Assembly (NCBI RefSeq): GCF_000936425.1
Contig: NZ_AVFK01000006.1
Span: 62,001-126,000, forward strand
Source of the DNA: Skermanella aerolata KACC 11604
GTDB lineage: Bacteria; Pseudomonadota; Alphaproteobacteria; Azospirillales; Azospirillaceae
Reading direction: 5' to 3'
Length of the DNA stretch: 64,000 bases
The notes under the pieces are model-generated. The model was not told the DNA's origin. It worked only from the letters and a program-made list of their open reading frames with translations, and did not search any database. Positions 17,909-27,840 of the stretch are shown in pieces. A program made the position numbers and the translations under genes. How positions within the stretch are numbered: the stretch's first letter is position 1; every line of letters starts with the position of its first letter.

Positions 17909-19597
17909 TCAGTTCGCCCAGTACCAGGTATTGGCGTTCCAGCAGTTCTCCTGGACGTTCACGTTGGGCGTGAATCCGGCCAGACCCGCCTTGGTGCCGG
18001 ACACCATCGCGTACTGGAAGATCGGCAGGTACGGCAGGTCGTGGCGGGTCACGGTCTGCATCTTCTGATAGACCGTTTTGCGCTTGTCCTGATCGACCGT
18101 CGCCGCCCCTTCCTGAAGGAGGGTATCGACGTCCTTGCTGGCGTACTGGGTCGTGTTCTGCCCGGCTCCGCCCTGCGCGCCGATCGAGCGGCTGGCGAAG
18201 AAGTCGGTGGCATCGGGGTCAGGCCCGATCATGAAGCCGATGCCGACCATCGCGGTCTCGAACTTCGACATCATCCAGTACTCGCCCCACATGACGGCGG
18301 CGGGCAGGTTGCTGATCGACATCTTGGCGCCGATCTCCATCCAGTTCTGCTGGAGCAACTGCTGCGCCTGTTCGCGGACATGGTTGCCGGCGGTGGTCGA
18401 GTTGACGAACTCCAGCCGGACGCCGTTCTTCTCCCGCACGCCCCCCGATCCGACGACCCAGCCCGCGTCGTCGAGGATCTTCCTCGCCTTGGCCGGATCG
18501 TAGCTGTGCTTGGGCAGGTCGGGATTGAAGGCCCAGGACTGGGCGGGCAGGAAGGCCTCCGACTCCTTCGGCAGCCCGTAATATATGGCTTCGATGATGC
18601 TCTGCTTGTCCATCCCGTAGTACAGCGCCTCGCGCACCGCGCGGTCCTGGAAGACCGGCAGGCCCAGGTTGAAGGCGATGTTCTCGATGAACGGCTGCGG
18701 CACCGGCATCACGTCGCGCTGCGCCAGCCCCTTGGCCTCGTCGTAGTGGTCCGGGCTGATGCCCTGAAGGCCGATATAGTCGATGTCGCCGGTGCGGAAT
18801 TGGGTGTACAGCACGGTCATGTCCGGAATGTACTTGATCACCAGACGTTCAAGGTAAGGGCCGCCGCCGTGATAGGTGGTATTGGCCGCCAGCGTGATGT
18901 GGTCGCCGGGGACGCGCTCGACCCATTTGAACGGCCCGGTTCCGATCGGCTTGTTGTTGAAGGACGAGGTATTCGGATCTGCTTCCTTCTCCAGGATGTG
19001 CTTGGGCACGAAGAAGGTCCAGGACAGGATCGCCTGATAGGGTGCGTAAGCTTTCTCCATCCGCCACGTCAGTTCGGTCGGGCTGACGACCTTGATGTCT
19101 TTGACCAGCTCGTGCCCGGCGCGGCGACCAGCACGGAAGTTCGGGTTGTTGATCAGTTCGATGTTGAACTTGACGTCCTCGGCGGTGAACGGCGTTCCGT
19201 CGTGCCATTTGATGCCGTCGCGCAGCTTGATCCGCCACGTCAGGCCGTCGGCGGAAATGCCGCCGTTCTCCAGGCTCGGGATCTCGGAGGCCAGATCGGG
19301 GGTGAAGTTGCCCTTGGGATCGACCCGCCACAGCCCGCTGAACAGGTTGAAGTAGACGGCCTCATCCACTTCGATGTGAAGCATCAGCGGATTGAAGACA
19401 GTCGGCTCCTGCGACAGGCCGACGATCGCCTGACCGGTCGGCTTGGCCGGCGGTCCCGCCGCTTCGGCACCGGGAACCCATCCAAGCACCGGCCCCATCC
19501 AGGCCGCGGCAGCACCGGCAAGACCGAAAGCCAGCAACTGGCGGCGCGTCGGGTTGAGAAAACTATCGGTGTTATTGTCGTCGGAACAGCCGCTCAT
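17909..19597 (-). CDS. Peptide-type ABC substrate-binding protein (SBP family 5), Tat signal
   Basis: A 562-residue periplasmic binding protein. A Tat-like signal reads NPTRRQLLAFGLAGAAAAW with probable cleavage after GAEA near residue 47. The family-5 core includes GLSQEPTVFNPLMLHIEVDE and WHDGTPFTAEDVKFNIELIN. It is the first transporter gene of operon C, 62 nt after a DAO-family flavoenzyme, and is followed by the 29-bp hairpin. Ligand unknown; the flanking amino-acid oxidase suggests peptides or N-substituted amino acids. Confidence 0.93.
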   Translation of the reverse strand: MSGCSDDNNTDSFLNPTRRQLLAFGLAGAAAAWMGPVLGWVPGAEAAGPPAKPTGQAIVGLSQEPTVFNPLMLHIEVDEAVYFNLFSGLWRVDPKGNFTPDLASEIPSLENGGISADGLTWRIKLRDGIKWHDGTPFTAEDVKFNIELINNPNFRAGRRAGHELVKDIKVVSPTELTWRMEKAYAPYQAILSWTFFVPKHILEKEADPNTSSFNNKPIGTGPFKWVERVPGDHITLAANTTYHGGGPYLERLVIKYIPDMTVLYTQFRTGDIDYIGLQGISPDHYDEAKGLAQRDVMPVPQPFIENIAFNLGLPVFQDRAVREALYYGMDKQSIIEAIYYGLPKESEAFLPAQSWAFNPDLPKHSYDPAKARKILDDAGWVVGSGGVREKNGVRLEFVNSTTAGNHVREQAQQLLQQNWMEIGAKMSISNLPAAVMWGEYWMMSKFETAMVGIGFMIGPDPDATDFFASRSIGAQGGAGQNTTQYASKDVDTLLQEGAATVDQDKRKTVYQKMQTVTRHDLPYLPIFQYAMVSGTKAGLAGFTPNVNVQENCWNANTWYWAN

Positions 19598-19659
19598 CGT
19601 GTGAAGCCCTCCTGTTTTTTATTGAAGCGCCAAATCTGACTTTCTCATCGGACCGCAGA

Positions 19660-20991
19660 TCAGATTCCCGAGACCGGCTGCGGCCTTGATCCGTCGGTGA
19701 AGCGGGAGAAGCGGAACGGCGTCGGATCGACGATCGGGCTGGTGCCCATGACGATGTCGGCGACCAGCCGGCCTGCCCCCGGACCGATGCCGAAGCCGTG
19801 GCCTGAAAAGCCGGTCGCGATCACCAGACCCGGCACCTCGTCCACCGCCGAAATCACCGGCACGACATCCGGCATCACGTCGATCATGCCGGCCCATTCC
19901 TGCACGATCCTGGCGTTGTTGAAGGCCGGGAACCGGCGCGCGAGGCTGGCGACAGCGCCTCGGGTGAAGCGGCTGTCGGGCTTCGGGTCGAGCACCCGGA
20001 CCTTCTCATAAGGGGATGTCTGGTCCAGCGGCACGGGCGCAGCCTCCCGCCATTCCTGGACGAAGCGGCTGTCCAGGCGAAGCTTGAGGGCTTCCCAGTC
20101 CATCTTCATCACCGGCAGGAAATCGTTGAAGAAACGGAAGCTGTCCGGCGTGATCGGGGCGACGTTGGCGAAGCCGTCGGCGATGTTGTAGCCGCCGTCC
20201 AGACGCTTGCGGAACGCCGCATCCTTGCACCACAGCGCCGTCTCCGGCACGCCGTCCAGCGGAGCCGTCCGGGCCACGCTGGCGCGGACCTTCAATTGCG
20301 GCAGCCGGAGTCCTAAGTCGCTGACGAAGCGCCGGGACCATGCACCGCCGGCCACGACCAGCGACTTGCACCGGATCGTGCCGCGCTCGGTGACGGCGGC
20401 CGAGATGCGCCCGCCCGTCCGCTCGACCCCGCGCACCGCGCAGTCCGTCAGGATCACCGCACCCGCCCGGCGTGCCGCCAGCGCCACGGCGGGCGCCGCC
20501 TTCTGCGGCTCGGCCCTGCCGTCGGATGCCGAATAAAGCGCGGCCTTCCACATCTTCGACGCGCCGGGCATCAGTGCGTCCAGTTCGGCGCCGGAAATCA
20601 GCCGGGCGTCGAGCTGATAGGGGCGGGCGTAGTCGAGCCACGTCTCGCAGCGGGTAACGTCCTCATCGGTCTCGGCAGCGAACAGGATGCCGGTGGTGCG
20701 GAAGCCGGTTTCAGCCTCCACCGTCTCGTTCATGCGCTCCCACAGGCGCAGGCTCTCGATGACCAGAGGGATCTCGCGCGGGTCGCGCCGCGTCTTGCGG
20801 ACCCAGCCCCAGTTGCGGCTGGACTGTTCGCCCGCGATATGGCCCTTCTCGCACAGCACCACCGAGACGCCACGCTGGGCCAGGAACAACGCCGTGCTGG
20901 TGCCGATGATGCCGCCGCCGACGATCACCACCTCCGCTTCCGCCGGGAGTTGGTCGGTCGGCGCCACCGTGTCTACCTGGGGACCGCTCAT
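19660..20991 (-). CDS. FAD-dependent amino-acid oxidase/dehydrogenase (DAO family), copy 2
   Basis: A 443-residue flavoprotein closely resembling the one at 3262-4578: GGGIIGTSTALFLAQRGVSV for FAD binding, then CEKGHIAGEQSSRNWGW, and SGHGFGIGPGAGR near the end. GGGAG precedes the ATG at 20991 at about 7-nt spacing. It lies 37 nt downstream of the marR gene and 62 nt upstream of the binding protein, so regulator, oxidase and importer form one transcription unit. It probably oxidises the imported amino-acid derivative to a keto acid and an amine. Confidence 0.92.
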   Translation of the reverse strand: MSGPQVDTVAPTDQLPAEAEVVIVGGGIIGTSTALFLAQRGVSVVLCEKGHIAGEQSSRNWGWVRKTRRDPREIPLVIESLRLWERMNETVEAETGFRTTGILFAAETDEDVTRCETWLDYARPYQLDARLISGAELDALMPGASKMWKAALYSASDGRAEPQKAAPAVALAARRAGAVILTDCAVRGVERTGGRISAAVTERGTIRCKSLVVAGGAWSRRFVSDLGLRLPQLKVRASVARTAPLDGVPETALWCKDAAFRKRLDGGYNIADGFANVAPITPDSFRFFNDFLPVMKMDWEALKLRLDSRFVQEWREAAPVPLDQTSPYEKVRVLDPKPDSRFTRGAVASLARRFPAFNNARIVQEWAGMIDVMPDVVPVISAVDEVPGLVIATGFSGHGFGIGPGAGRLVADIVMGTSPIVDPTPFRFSRFTDGSRPQPVSGI

Positions 20992-21028
20992 CGCAGGTCT
21001 CCCGGCATAGGGTAGACGGCGGTGCCGG

Positions 21029-21571
21029 TCAGGTTGGAGAAGGCACCTTGTCGACGTAGCTTTCGTAGACCTTGCGCAGGATGCGCATCAAGGCGTCCTG
21101 CTCCTCGTCGGTCAGGACGGAGAAAAAGTCGTCGGACTGCCGCCGCGCCACCTCCCGGACCTGTTGCGCCAGCGCTCTGCCCTTGGGCGTCAGGTAAAGC
21201 TCCCGCGCCCTGCGCTCGGTCACGGACACCTTCTGCTCCAGCAACCCGGTCCGCTCCATCTGCTCCAGCAGCTTTCCCATGGCCGAGCGGTCCTTGAGGA
21301 TGAAATGCGCCAGCACGGAAGGACGCAGGCCCGGATTGGCGCCGACCAGCAGCAAGGTCGATATCTTGCCGGTGCCGCCGGCCATCGCCAGTTCCTCCGT
21401 CTGCTCGTCCAGATCGCGGCTGACCAGGATGTTGACGGTCCGGACATAGAAGCTCAGGAGATCGCCGAAGATGTCGAAATCGACGTTGGAATAGTCGATC
21501 GTTTTCGGCGCCTGGGGATTTCCCGGAGTTCGGCGCGTGACGCGCGACCCGTTGACCCGGCCGATGCTCAT
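21029..21571 (-). CDS. MarR-family transcriptional regulator
   Basis: A 180-residue protein with the winged-helix MarR pattern: an N-terminal dimerisation helix around FGDLLSFYVRTVNILVS, recognition helix region LRPSVLAHFILKDRSAMGKLLEQ, wing residues VTERRARELYLTPKGRAL, and a C-terminal helix. It heads the flavoenzyme/dpp operon and lies just downstream of the PuuB-like gene. It is the natural candidate regulator for both; a near-palindrome at 23159-23176 may be its operator. The 95-nt gap upstream suits its own promoter. Confidence 0.9.
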   Translation of the reverse strand: MSIGRVNGSRVTRRTPGNPQAPKTIDYSNVDFDIFGDLLSFYVRTVNILVSRDLDEQTEELAMAGGTGKISTLLLVGANPGLRPSVLAHFILKDRSAMGKLLEQMERTGLLEQKVSVTERRARELYLTPKGRALAQQVREVARRQSDDFFSVLTDEEQDALMRILRKVYESYVDKVPSPT

Positions 21572-21666
21572 GTCGGAAGCAGCCTTTCGCGAGTGTCGGT
21601 AGCGGCAAGTCTAGATGGCGGTCAGGCATGGAATTGGCAACCGTTCAGCAATGATAAAGGGGATCT

Positions 21667-22986
21667 TCAGAAGGGCGGCGGACTGACGCCGTCGCGCCGC
21701 GCCATCCGCTGGTCGCGGAAGCGGTACCAGGACAAGAACAGGCGCGGGGCCACCTTCATGTAGAAGGGCGCGGGGGTCAGCGGCTCCAGCGGCAATGCTA
21801 GGTCCTTCGCCGGCATTCCCATCGCCCAGTCGGCCAGTACCGTCCCCATCATGGTCCCGGTCGGCACGCCCCGACCGGAATAGCCGAGCGACGCGACCAC
21901 GCCGGGCGCCAGATCGAACAGCCGGGGAATGGTCTTGCGCTGCATGTCGAGCGCGCCGAACCAGTAATATTGCCAGTCCACTTCGGGCAGTTGCGGCAGA
22001 AGCCATTGCAGCTTCTCGCGCATCAGGTTCTTGGTGTACTCAAGGTCGCCGCCGCGCTTGCCTTCCACGAAGGCCGACGTCACCAGCCGGCCTTCGCCGT
22101 TGTACTTGTAGATCATCGCGTCGCCACGGCTGTCCACGACGGTGTTGTTCTCAGGTGCGATGACCTTGCGGAGGTTGTCGCCGAGCGGCTGGGTCGCCAT
22201 CACGGCGACGCCCAGCGTCGCGAAACTGTCCTGAAGCCCCGGCCAGAACCCGGTCGTATAGGCGCCGGTGCCGCAGACGACCTTGTCGGCCACGACCGAA
22301 CCGGTCGGCGTCTCGACCTTCCAGCGCGTACCCTCCTTGACGATAGCGGTCACGGGCGAGTTGGTGAAGACCCTGCCGCCGACCGACATCACCGCCCGCG
22401 CCAGACCCCGGACATAGCCCAGCGGGTTGATGTGCCCGCCCTCGGGATGGAACCACGCGCCGAAGTAGCGCGGCGATCCGGTCAGGCGCTCCGTCTCGTC
22501 GCGGTCCAGCATCCGCGTCGCCTTGCCGATCTCCTGATAGGTCCGGCAGCGCCGCTCCAGCTTGCCGAGCACGCTCGGCGCATGGGCCGCCTGGATGTAG
22601 CCGGTCTGGACGCCCTCGCAGTCGATGTCGTAGCGCCTGATGATGTCGAAGACCAGATTGGCGCCGTTGGACTGCCGCTCGATCAGGCGGGACGCGAAGG
22701 GCTCGCCCAGCATCTTGCGGATGGTCGGGATCTCGTAGAAATGGAAGGTCGGCGTGCAGTGCCCGGCGTTGCGGCCGGAGCCGCCCTGCCCGATCCGCGC
22801 CGCTTCCAGCACGACCGTATCGACGCCGCGCTCGCCCAGGTGCAGGGCGGTGGAAAGGCCGGTATAACCTCCGCCGATCACGCAGACACTGGTTTCCACC
22901 CTTTCCTCAAGGGGAAACGTGGCGGGAGCTTCCTTGGCTGTCGCGAACCATAGCGATGGCTCGAGAGGAGCGCTCTGCATCCTCAT
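21667..22986 (-). CDS. FAD-dependent oxidoreductase, PuuB/OrdL-like (gamma-glutamylputrescine oxidase type)
   Basis: A 439-residue DAO-family flavoprotein with N-terminal LEPSLWFATAKEAPATFPL, then the FAD motif GGGYTGLSTALHLGERG and GRNAGHCTP, and near the C-terminus GYSGRGVPTGTMMGTVLADW. This layout matches PuuB/OrdL-type oxidases of gamma-glutamyl-amines rather than the two RNWGW-type paralogues nearby. GGAGG lies 5 nt before ATG 22986. It stands apart with a 234-nt upstream region and probably has its own promoter. Substrate assignment rests on remembered family patterns. Confidence 0.9.
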   Translation of the reverse strand: MRMQSAPLEPSLWFATAKEAPATFPLEERVETSVCVIGGGYTGLSTALHLGERGVDTVVLEAARIGQGGSGRNAGHCTPTFHFYEIPTIRKMLGEPFASRLIERQSNGANLVFDIIRRYDIDCEGVQTGYIQAAHAPSVLGKLERRCRTYQEIGKATRMLDRDETERLTGSPRYFGAWFHPEGGHINPLGYVRGLARAVMSVGGRVFTNSPVTAIVKEGTRWKVETPTGSVVADKVVCGTGAYTTGFWPGLQDSFATLGVAVMATQPLGDNLRKVIAPENNTVVDSRGDAMIYKYNGEGRLVTSAFVEGKRGGDLEYTKNLMREKLQWLLPQLPEVDWQYYWFGALDMQRKTIPRLFDLAPGVVASLGYSGRGVPTGTMMGTVLADWAMGMPAKDLALPLEPLTPAPFYMKVAPRLFLSWYRFRDQRMARRDGVSPPPF

Positions 22987-23158
22987 CTCGTCCTCCAGAC
23001 CTAAAGGTTGGATGGAACTCGCCTGAACAGGACTTCTGCCCGGCAAACAGGCAAAGGGCCTTATTCTATGGCATACTTACGGATAGGGTGCCTTCAGGCC
23101 CCGCAGTACGGTTTTGACTTGGGAGTTAAGGACCGGTTTCTTCGATCTCTATGTGATA

Positions 23159-23176
23159 ATGGTGAACGTCCACTAT
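23159..23176. promoter_or_regulatory. Candidate operator, imperfect 18-bp palindrome
   Basis: ATGGTGAACGTCCACTAT matches its reverse complement at 14 of 18 positions and is centred on ACGT. It lies in the 234-nt gap between the PuuB-like gene start and the dppF stop, upstream of the flavoenzyme. Size and symmetry suit a MarR-type dimer and a marR gene is 1.6 kb away, but no binding is shown. Confidence 0.35.
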
Positions 23177-23220
23177 GGATGTCGTCAAGCATTTTTTAAC
23201 CAATGAACGCAAAATTTGGC

Positions 23221-24213
23221 TCAGGCGCTCGTCGGCGCTGGGTCGTACAGGTGGCAGTTCACCAAATGCGGCCGGTCGGGCGTTCCGATGTTCCGTTCCG
23301 CCGGGACCACGCTCCGGCAATGGTCCATGACGTTCGGGCAGCGCGGATGGAAGGGACAGCCCGGCGGCGGGAACTCCGGGTTGGGCAGGTCGCCTGCCGG
23401 AACCGCGCGCACCCGCCGCCGCTCCGGATCGGGCTGCGGGATGGCCGACAGCAGCGCCCGCGTATAGGGATGCGCCGGACCGGCGTAGAGCGTGTCCACG
23501 TCGGCCAGTTCAACGATCTGGCCCAGATACATCACCGCGACCCGGTCGCTGATGTAGCGGATCACGCCGAGATCGTGGGAGATGAACAGGTAGGACAGCT
23601 TCAGCTCGGCCCGCAGCGCCACCATCAGGTTGAGCACCTGGGACTGGATCGACAGGTCCAGGGCGGATACCGGCTCGTCGGCAACGACCAGCTTGGGCCG
23701 CAGCGCTATCGCCCGCGCGATGCCGATGCGCTGGCGTTGCCCGCCGCTGAACTCGTGCGGGTAGCGCCGGGCGGCGTCCGATGGCAGGCCTACCTTCTCC
23801 AGCAGCCCCGCCACTTCGCGCAGCCGTTCGGCGCGAGTGCCGATACCGTGGATGTCCAGCGGCTCCCGGATGATATCGCCGACGCTCATCCGGGGATCGA
23901 GCGAGGCGTAAGGGTTCTGGAAGATGATCTGCATGTCGCGCCGCTTGGCGCGCAGAGCGCTTGCCGACAGGGCGCGCAAGTCGGCGCCGTCGAACCGGAT
24001 CTCACCCGAGGTCGGCTCGACCAGTCGCAGGCATAGCCGCGCCAGGGTGGACTTGCCGCACCCGGATTCCCCCACGATGCCGACGGTCTCGCCCCGGCGC
24101 TGGCGCAGGCTGACGCCGTTGACGGCGTGGATGACGCCGCCGCCCTTGATCGGGAAGTGCTTGGTCAGGTTCTCGACCACCAGCAGGTCGTCGGGTTCGG
24201 AGGTCGAACTCAT
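23221..24213 (-). CDS. dppF: Peptide ABC transporter ATP-binding protein, DppF/OppF type
   Basis: A 330-residue ATPase, the last gene of importer operon D. Walker A is [10 protein letters not shown]-loop [12 protein letters not shown] (Asn replaces the usual Asp), signature [14 protein letters not shown], Walker [13 protein letters not shown]. The C-terminal extension has [13 protein letters not shown]. The frame continues upstream, but ATG 24213 overlaps the dppD stop by 4 nt and starts the conserved domain. Confidence 0.93.
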   Translation of the reverse strand: MSSTSEPDDLLVVENLTKHFPIKGGGVIHAVNGVSLRQRRGETVGIVGESGCGKSTLARLCLRLVEPTSGEIRFDGADLRALSASALRAKRRDMQIIFQNPYASLDPRMSVGDIIREPLDIHGIGTRAERLREVAGLLEKVGLPSDAARRYPHEFSGGQRQRIGIARAIALRPKLVVADEPVSALDLSIQSQVLNLMVALRAELKLSYLFISHDLGVIRYISDRVAVMYLGQIVELADVDTLYAGPAHPYTRALLSAIPQPDPERRRVRAVPAGDLPNPEFPPPGCPFHPRCPNVMDHCRSVVPAERNIGTPDRPHLVNCHLYDPAPTSA

Positions 24214-25181
24214 GAAACGGGGTTCCAGCAGGCGAAGGCGTGGCCGTCCGCTCCGCCCGCAAGCGGCGGCATCTCGACCCGGCATCGCGGCAGCACGTTC
24301 GGGCAACGATCAGCGAAGGGGCAGCCGGGCGGGCGGTTGCCGGGATTGGGCACCATGCCGGGGATGGTCGGCAGGACGCCCCGCTCGCCGTCGAGCTTCG
24401 GGATGGAGGCGAGCAGCCCCGCCGTATAGGGATGCCGGGGATTGGCGAACAGCGGACGCACGGGAGCCTTCTCGACCACCCGCCCCGCATACATCACGAC
24501 GACATGATCGCAGTATTCCGCGACTACGCCCAAGTCGTGGGTGATCAGCAGGATCGCCATGCCGAGCCGGTCGCGTAGGTCCGACAGCAGGGCCAGGATC
24601 TGCGCCTGGATCGTCACGTCAAGCGCGGTCGTCGGCTCGTCCGCCACCAGCAGCCGGGGCTCGCAGGCGAGCGCCATCGCGATCATGACGCGCTGGCGCA
24701 GGCCGCCGGACAGCTCGTGCGGATACTGCTTCAGCCGCCGTTCCGCGGCACCGATGCCGACCAGCTTCATCAGCTCCAGGCAGCGCTCGTGCCGCTCATT
24801 TCGGCCAAGATTGGTGTGAAGCCGGAGGGCCTCGTCGATCTGCCAGCCGACCGTGAAGGTCGGGTTGAGGCTGGTCATCGGCTCCTGGAAGATCATGCCG
24901 ATGCGGTTGCCCCGCATGTCGCGCATGGCATGTTCGTCCAGCGACAGCAGGTCCGTGCCGTCGAAACGGATGCCGCCGCGATCGACCCGGCTGGGCGGGC
25001 TGGGCAGCAGCCGCATCACCGACATGGCGGTGACGCTCTTGCCGCAGCCGGATTCGCCGACCAGACCGACCACGGCGCCGACGTCGAGCGTGAACCCGAC
25101 GCCGTCCAGCACCGTGACCCTGCCGCCGGTCGAACTGCCGAAGCTGACGGTCAGGTCCTCGACTTCCAGCAGAGGCGTCAG
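24210..25181 (-). CDS. dppD: Peptide ABC transporter ATP-binding protein, DppD type, apparent CTG start
   Basis: A 323-residue ATPase with Walker [13 protein letters not shown]-loop [12 protein letters not shown], signature [14 protein letters not shown], Walker [13 protein letters not shown] and C-terminal cysteines [13 protein letters not shown]. The domain must begin at about [15 protein letters not shown], yet no in-frame ATG, GTG or TTG lies nearby upstream. A CTG at 25181-25179 overlaps the preceding TGA as CTGA, exactly where the sister genes have ATGA, so I annotate that. The alternative, GTG at 25112, would remove the first beta strand. The gene call is firm; the start is less so. 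Confidence 0.85.
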   Translation of the reverse strand: MTPLLEVEDLTVSFGSSTGGRVTVLDGVGFTLDVGAVVGLVGESGCGKSVTAMSVMRLLPSPPSRVDRGGIRFDGTDLLSLDEHAMRDMRGNRIGMIFQEPMTSLNPTFTVGWQIDEALRLHTNLGRNERHERCLELMKLVGIGAAERRLKQYPHELSGGLRQRVMIAMALACEPRLLVADEPTTALDVTIQAQILALLSDLRDRLGMAILLITHDLGVVAEYCDHVVVMYAGRVVEKAPVRPLFANPRHPYTAGLLASIPKLDGERGVLPTIPGMVPNPGNRPPGCPFADRCPNVLPRCRVEMPPLAGGADGHAFACWNPVS

Positions 25182-26149
25182 GACAGCACCACGCGCGGGA
25201 AGTAGAAGCTGACGACCCAGTTCGGCATGTCCACGATCTCGCTGACGCGCAGGTCGCCGCAGACGCTGCACAGCATGTAGGCCTCCACGGCGGACATGCC
25301 GTGACGGGCCGTCAGCAGGTCGATCATGCCGGAGACGGCAGCCCGCGCGCCCTCCATCAGGTCGGGACCGACGCCGGTGGTGACCTCGTAGCCTTCCGCG
25401 TCCAGGTGCCGGGTCACCGGTCCGCTGGTGGTAAAACGCGGGAAGCGGTGGTTGGCGCCCTTGACCAGATCGAACTTCAGCGTGACGTCCATCGGGCTTT
25501 CGATGGCGGTGCCGCAAACCTCGCCGTCGCCCTGCGCAGCATGGGTGTCGCCGACCGAGAACAGGGCGCCCGCCACTTCGACCGGCAGGTACAGCTCGGT
25601 CCCGGCGCACAGGTCGCGGACATCCAGGTTGCCGCCGACCCGGCGCGGCGGCACGACGCTGTGCAGGCCGGCTTCACCAGGGGCCAGACCGATCGTACCG
25701 GTGAACGGCTTCAGCGGCACCCGACCGCCCGGCCCGTAGAGGGCCGGGGTCATCGCGGCGGCATCGTATTTCCAGATGTGCAGCGCCGCCTCGGTGAACT
25801 GGTCCGCCAGCAGGCCGAAGCCCGGAATATTGGCGGTCCAGCCCCAGCCCGACGGTTTGAAGCCGACCAGCGTCACCTTCAGCGCATCGCCCGGCTCGGC
25901 GCCGTCGATCCAGACCGGGCCGGTCACCGGGTTGACCTTGCCGAAGTCCAGCTTGGCAAGGTCAGCCAGCGTGCTGTCGGGACCGAGCTGGCCGCCGGAG
26001 CTGTCCACGGTCTCGAACTCGACCGTCTCGCCCGGCGCAATGGTCAGCGCCGGGGTGAAGCTGTTGTCCCAGCCATGGTGGTGGCAGTGGCGGTGGATGG
26101 TATGGCCTGCGCCATGGGCATGGTTGCCGGGGATGTGATTACTGGACAT
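25178..26149 (-). CDS. Acetamidase/formamidase family protein, copy 1
   Basis: A 323-residue FmdA/AmdA-family amidase that hydrolyses small amides such as formamide or acetamide to ammonia and acid. The N-terminus is unusually His-rich ([20 protein letters not shown], residues 10-29), plausibly metal-binding. The conserved [14 protein letters not shown] block is present. It overlaps the binding-protein stop by 11 nt and feeds directly into dppD, so the amidase is built into the importer operon. The imported compound probably has, or yields, a primary amide. It is distinct in sequence from the second copy at 44551-45522. Confidence 0.92.
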   Translation of the reverse strand: MSSNHIPGNHAHGAGHTIHRHCHHHGWDNSFTPALTIAPGETVEFETVDSSGGQLGPDSTLADLAKLDFGKVNPVTGPVWIDGAEPGDALKVTLVGFKPSGWGWTANIPGFGLLADQFTEAALHIWKYDAAAMTPALYGPGGRVPLKPFTGTIGLAPGEAGLHSVVPPRRVGGNLDVRDLCAGTELYLPVEVAGALFSVGDTHAAQGDGEVCGTAIESPMDVTLKFDLVKGANHRFPRFTTSGPVTRHLDAEGYEVTTGVGPDLMEGARAAVSGMIDLLTARHGMSAVEAYMLCSVCGDLRVSEIVDMPNWVVSFYFPRVVLS

Positions 26150-27776
26150 CGGTTGCGTACACGTGTTCGTAGTTGACCGGGATGTGGACGGGATCGACGA
26201 AGATGGCGTCGGGACCGCCCATGCGGGCGCTGTGCATGGTGAAGCGCTGCTCGTTGAAGACGGGAGCCCAGGGCGCGTCTTCCATCACCTTCAGGTAGAT
26301 GTCCCGCCACGCGGCCTCACGCGCTTCCTTGCTAGCCGGATCGACCATGGCGTCGGCCTCGGCCGCCTTGGCGTCCAGGTCCTTGTTGCAGTACCACGAC
26401 CAGTTCCAGCCACCCGGCACCGCGCCGGCGCAACCCAGGATCGGACCGTAGAAGTTGGACGGATCGGGGAAGTCGGCGATCCAGGCCATGCCGCCCGACC
26501 AAATCATCGCAGCGCCTTCCTTCTCTCCCCCCGCCGCGATGACATTGGCCTGGGCCAGCGTCTTGACGGCGGCCCGGATGCCGACGGCGGCCAGATCCTG
26601 CTGGATCGCCTGGACGATGCGCGGGTTGGGATCGGTGTTGTTGGCAAGGATCTCGGTGTCGAACCCATTGGGGAATCCTGCTTCCGCCAGCAGCGCCTTG
26701 GCCTTGGCCTGATCGAACGCGTAGCCCTTGTAGTCCGGCGCGTAGCCCGGCATCGACGGCGGCAGCGGCTGGGTCGCCGGCACCGCGCGGTTGTTGATGA
26801 TGCGGACGATGCGGTCCTTGTTGATCGCCATGTTGACGGCCTGCCGGACCTTGACGTCGTCGAACGGCTTCATGGTCACGTTCAGGGTGACATAGCCGGT
26901 ATGGAGCTGGGTCCCGACCGCGATCAGGTCCTTGTTGGCGGGGTTGTTCTTCACTTCCAGGAAGCGGGCGGGCGGGATCGGGTCGCCCAGCACGTCGACC
27001 TCGCCGCGCTCCAGACGCAGCAGGGCGACGGTCGGCTCCTGCCCGATCTCGAAGGTGATCTGATCCAGGTGCGGCAATCCCTTCTCGTGGAAGTCCGGGT
27101 TCCGCTCCAGCACCAGCCGCTGACCCAAGGTCCATTCCGACATCTTGAAGGCGCCGGTGCCGACTGGCTTCTTGCCGAAATCGGCGCCCGCCTTCTCGAC
27201 CTCCTCCTTGGGCACGGCGAAGGAGAAATTGATCGCCATCACGTGCAGGAACGTCGCATCGGGACGCGACAGCTCGATCTTGACGGTCTGCGGGTCTACC
27301 ACGTTGATGCCGGACAGCGCGCCGTTGGCGGCGGCAGCTTCCTCGAACCCCTTGATCGAGCCGAAGAAGCCGGCGCCGGGGCTCTGGGTCGCCGGGTTGA
27401 CTGCCCGCTCGATCGAATACTTGATGTCGTCCGCCGTCAGCACCCGGCCGTTGTGGAACTTGACGCCGGGCCGGAGCTTGAAAGTGTAGGTCAGGCCGTC
27501 CGGCGACATCTGGTAGCTCTCCGCCAGATTGGGGCGGAGGTTGGTGGTGCCGGGCTCGTAATCCATCAACCCGTCGAACAGCGACTTGATGATCGACCAG
27601 TTCTGCCAGTCGTAGCCGATCGCCGGGTCCAGCGTCGCGATGTCGTCCTTGTAGGTCACGACCATGGCGCCGCCATTCTTGATCTCGGCGGCGTTGGCAG
27701 CGGTGAGGGCGGGAGTCAGGGCCGTGGCACACAGCAGCGTTGCCGCCAGGGCCGTGGAAAGCATCAGGGTACGCAT
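26139..27776 (-). CDS. Peptide-type ABC substrate-binding protein (SBP family 5), Sec signal
   Basis: A 545-residue binding protein with a classical Sec signal: MRTL, a hydrophobic stretch, and cleavage after ANAA near residue 30. Family-5 landmarks include TLDPAIGYDWQNWSIIKSLFDG and KFHNGRVLTADDIKYSIERAV. Unlike the binding proteins of operons B and C it has no twin-arginine motif. It is placed between the permease genes and the amidase, overlapping the latter by 11 nt. Confidence 0.93.
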   Translation of the reverse strand: MRTLMLSTALAATLLCATALTPALTAANAAEIKNGGAMVVTYKDDIATLDPAIGYDWQNWSIIKSLFDGLMDYEPGTTNLRPNLAESYQMSPDGLTYTFKLRPGVKFHNGRVLTADDIKYSIERAVNPATQSPGAGFFGSIKGFEEAAAANGALSGINVVDPQTVKIELSRPDATFLHVMAINFSFAVPKEEVEKAGADFGKKPVGTGAFKMSEWTLGQRLVLERNPDFHEKGLPHLDQITFEIGQEPTVALLRLERGEVDVLGDPIPPARFLEVKNNPANKDLIAVGTQLHTGYVTLNVTMKPFDDVKVRQAVNMAINKDRIVRIINNRAVPATQPLPPSMPGYAPDYKGYAFDQAKAKALLAEAGFPNGFDTEILANNTDPNPRIVQAIQQDLAAVGIRAAVKTLAQANVIAAGGEKEGAAMIWSGGMAWIADFPDPSNFYGPILGCAGAVPGGWNWSWYCNKDLDAKAAEADAMVDPASKEAREAAWRDIYLKVMEDAPWAPVFNEQRFTMHSARMGGPDAIFVDPVHIPVNYEHVYATDVQ

Positions 27777-27840
27777 GTTCGTAAAGCCTCCTGCACCGTT
27801 TGTTTTGTTCGTTGTCTGCTTGAAAACAGGCTCGTGGACG

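Noticed and set aside
17900-19639. 579-codon open frame on the plus strand
   Set aside because: It is antisense to a full-length binding protein with a signal peptide; no motif of its own.
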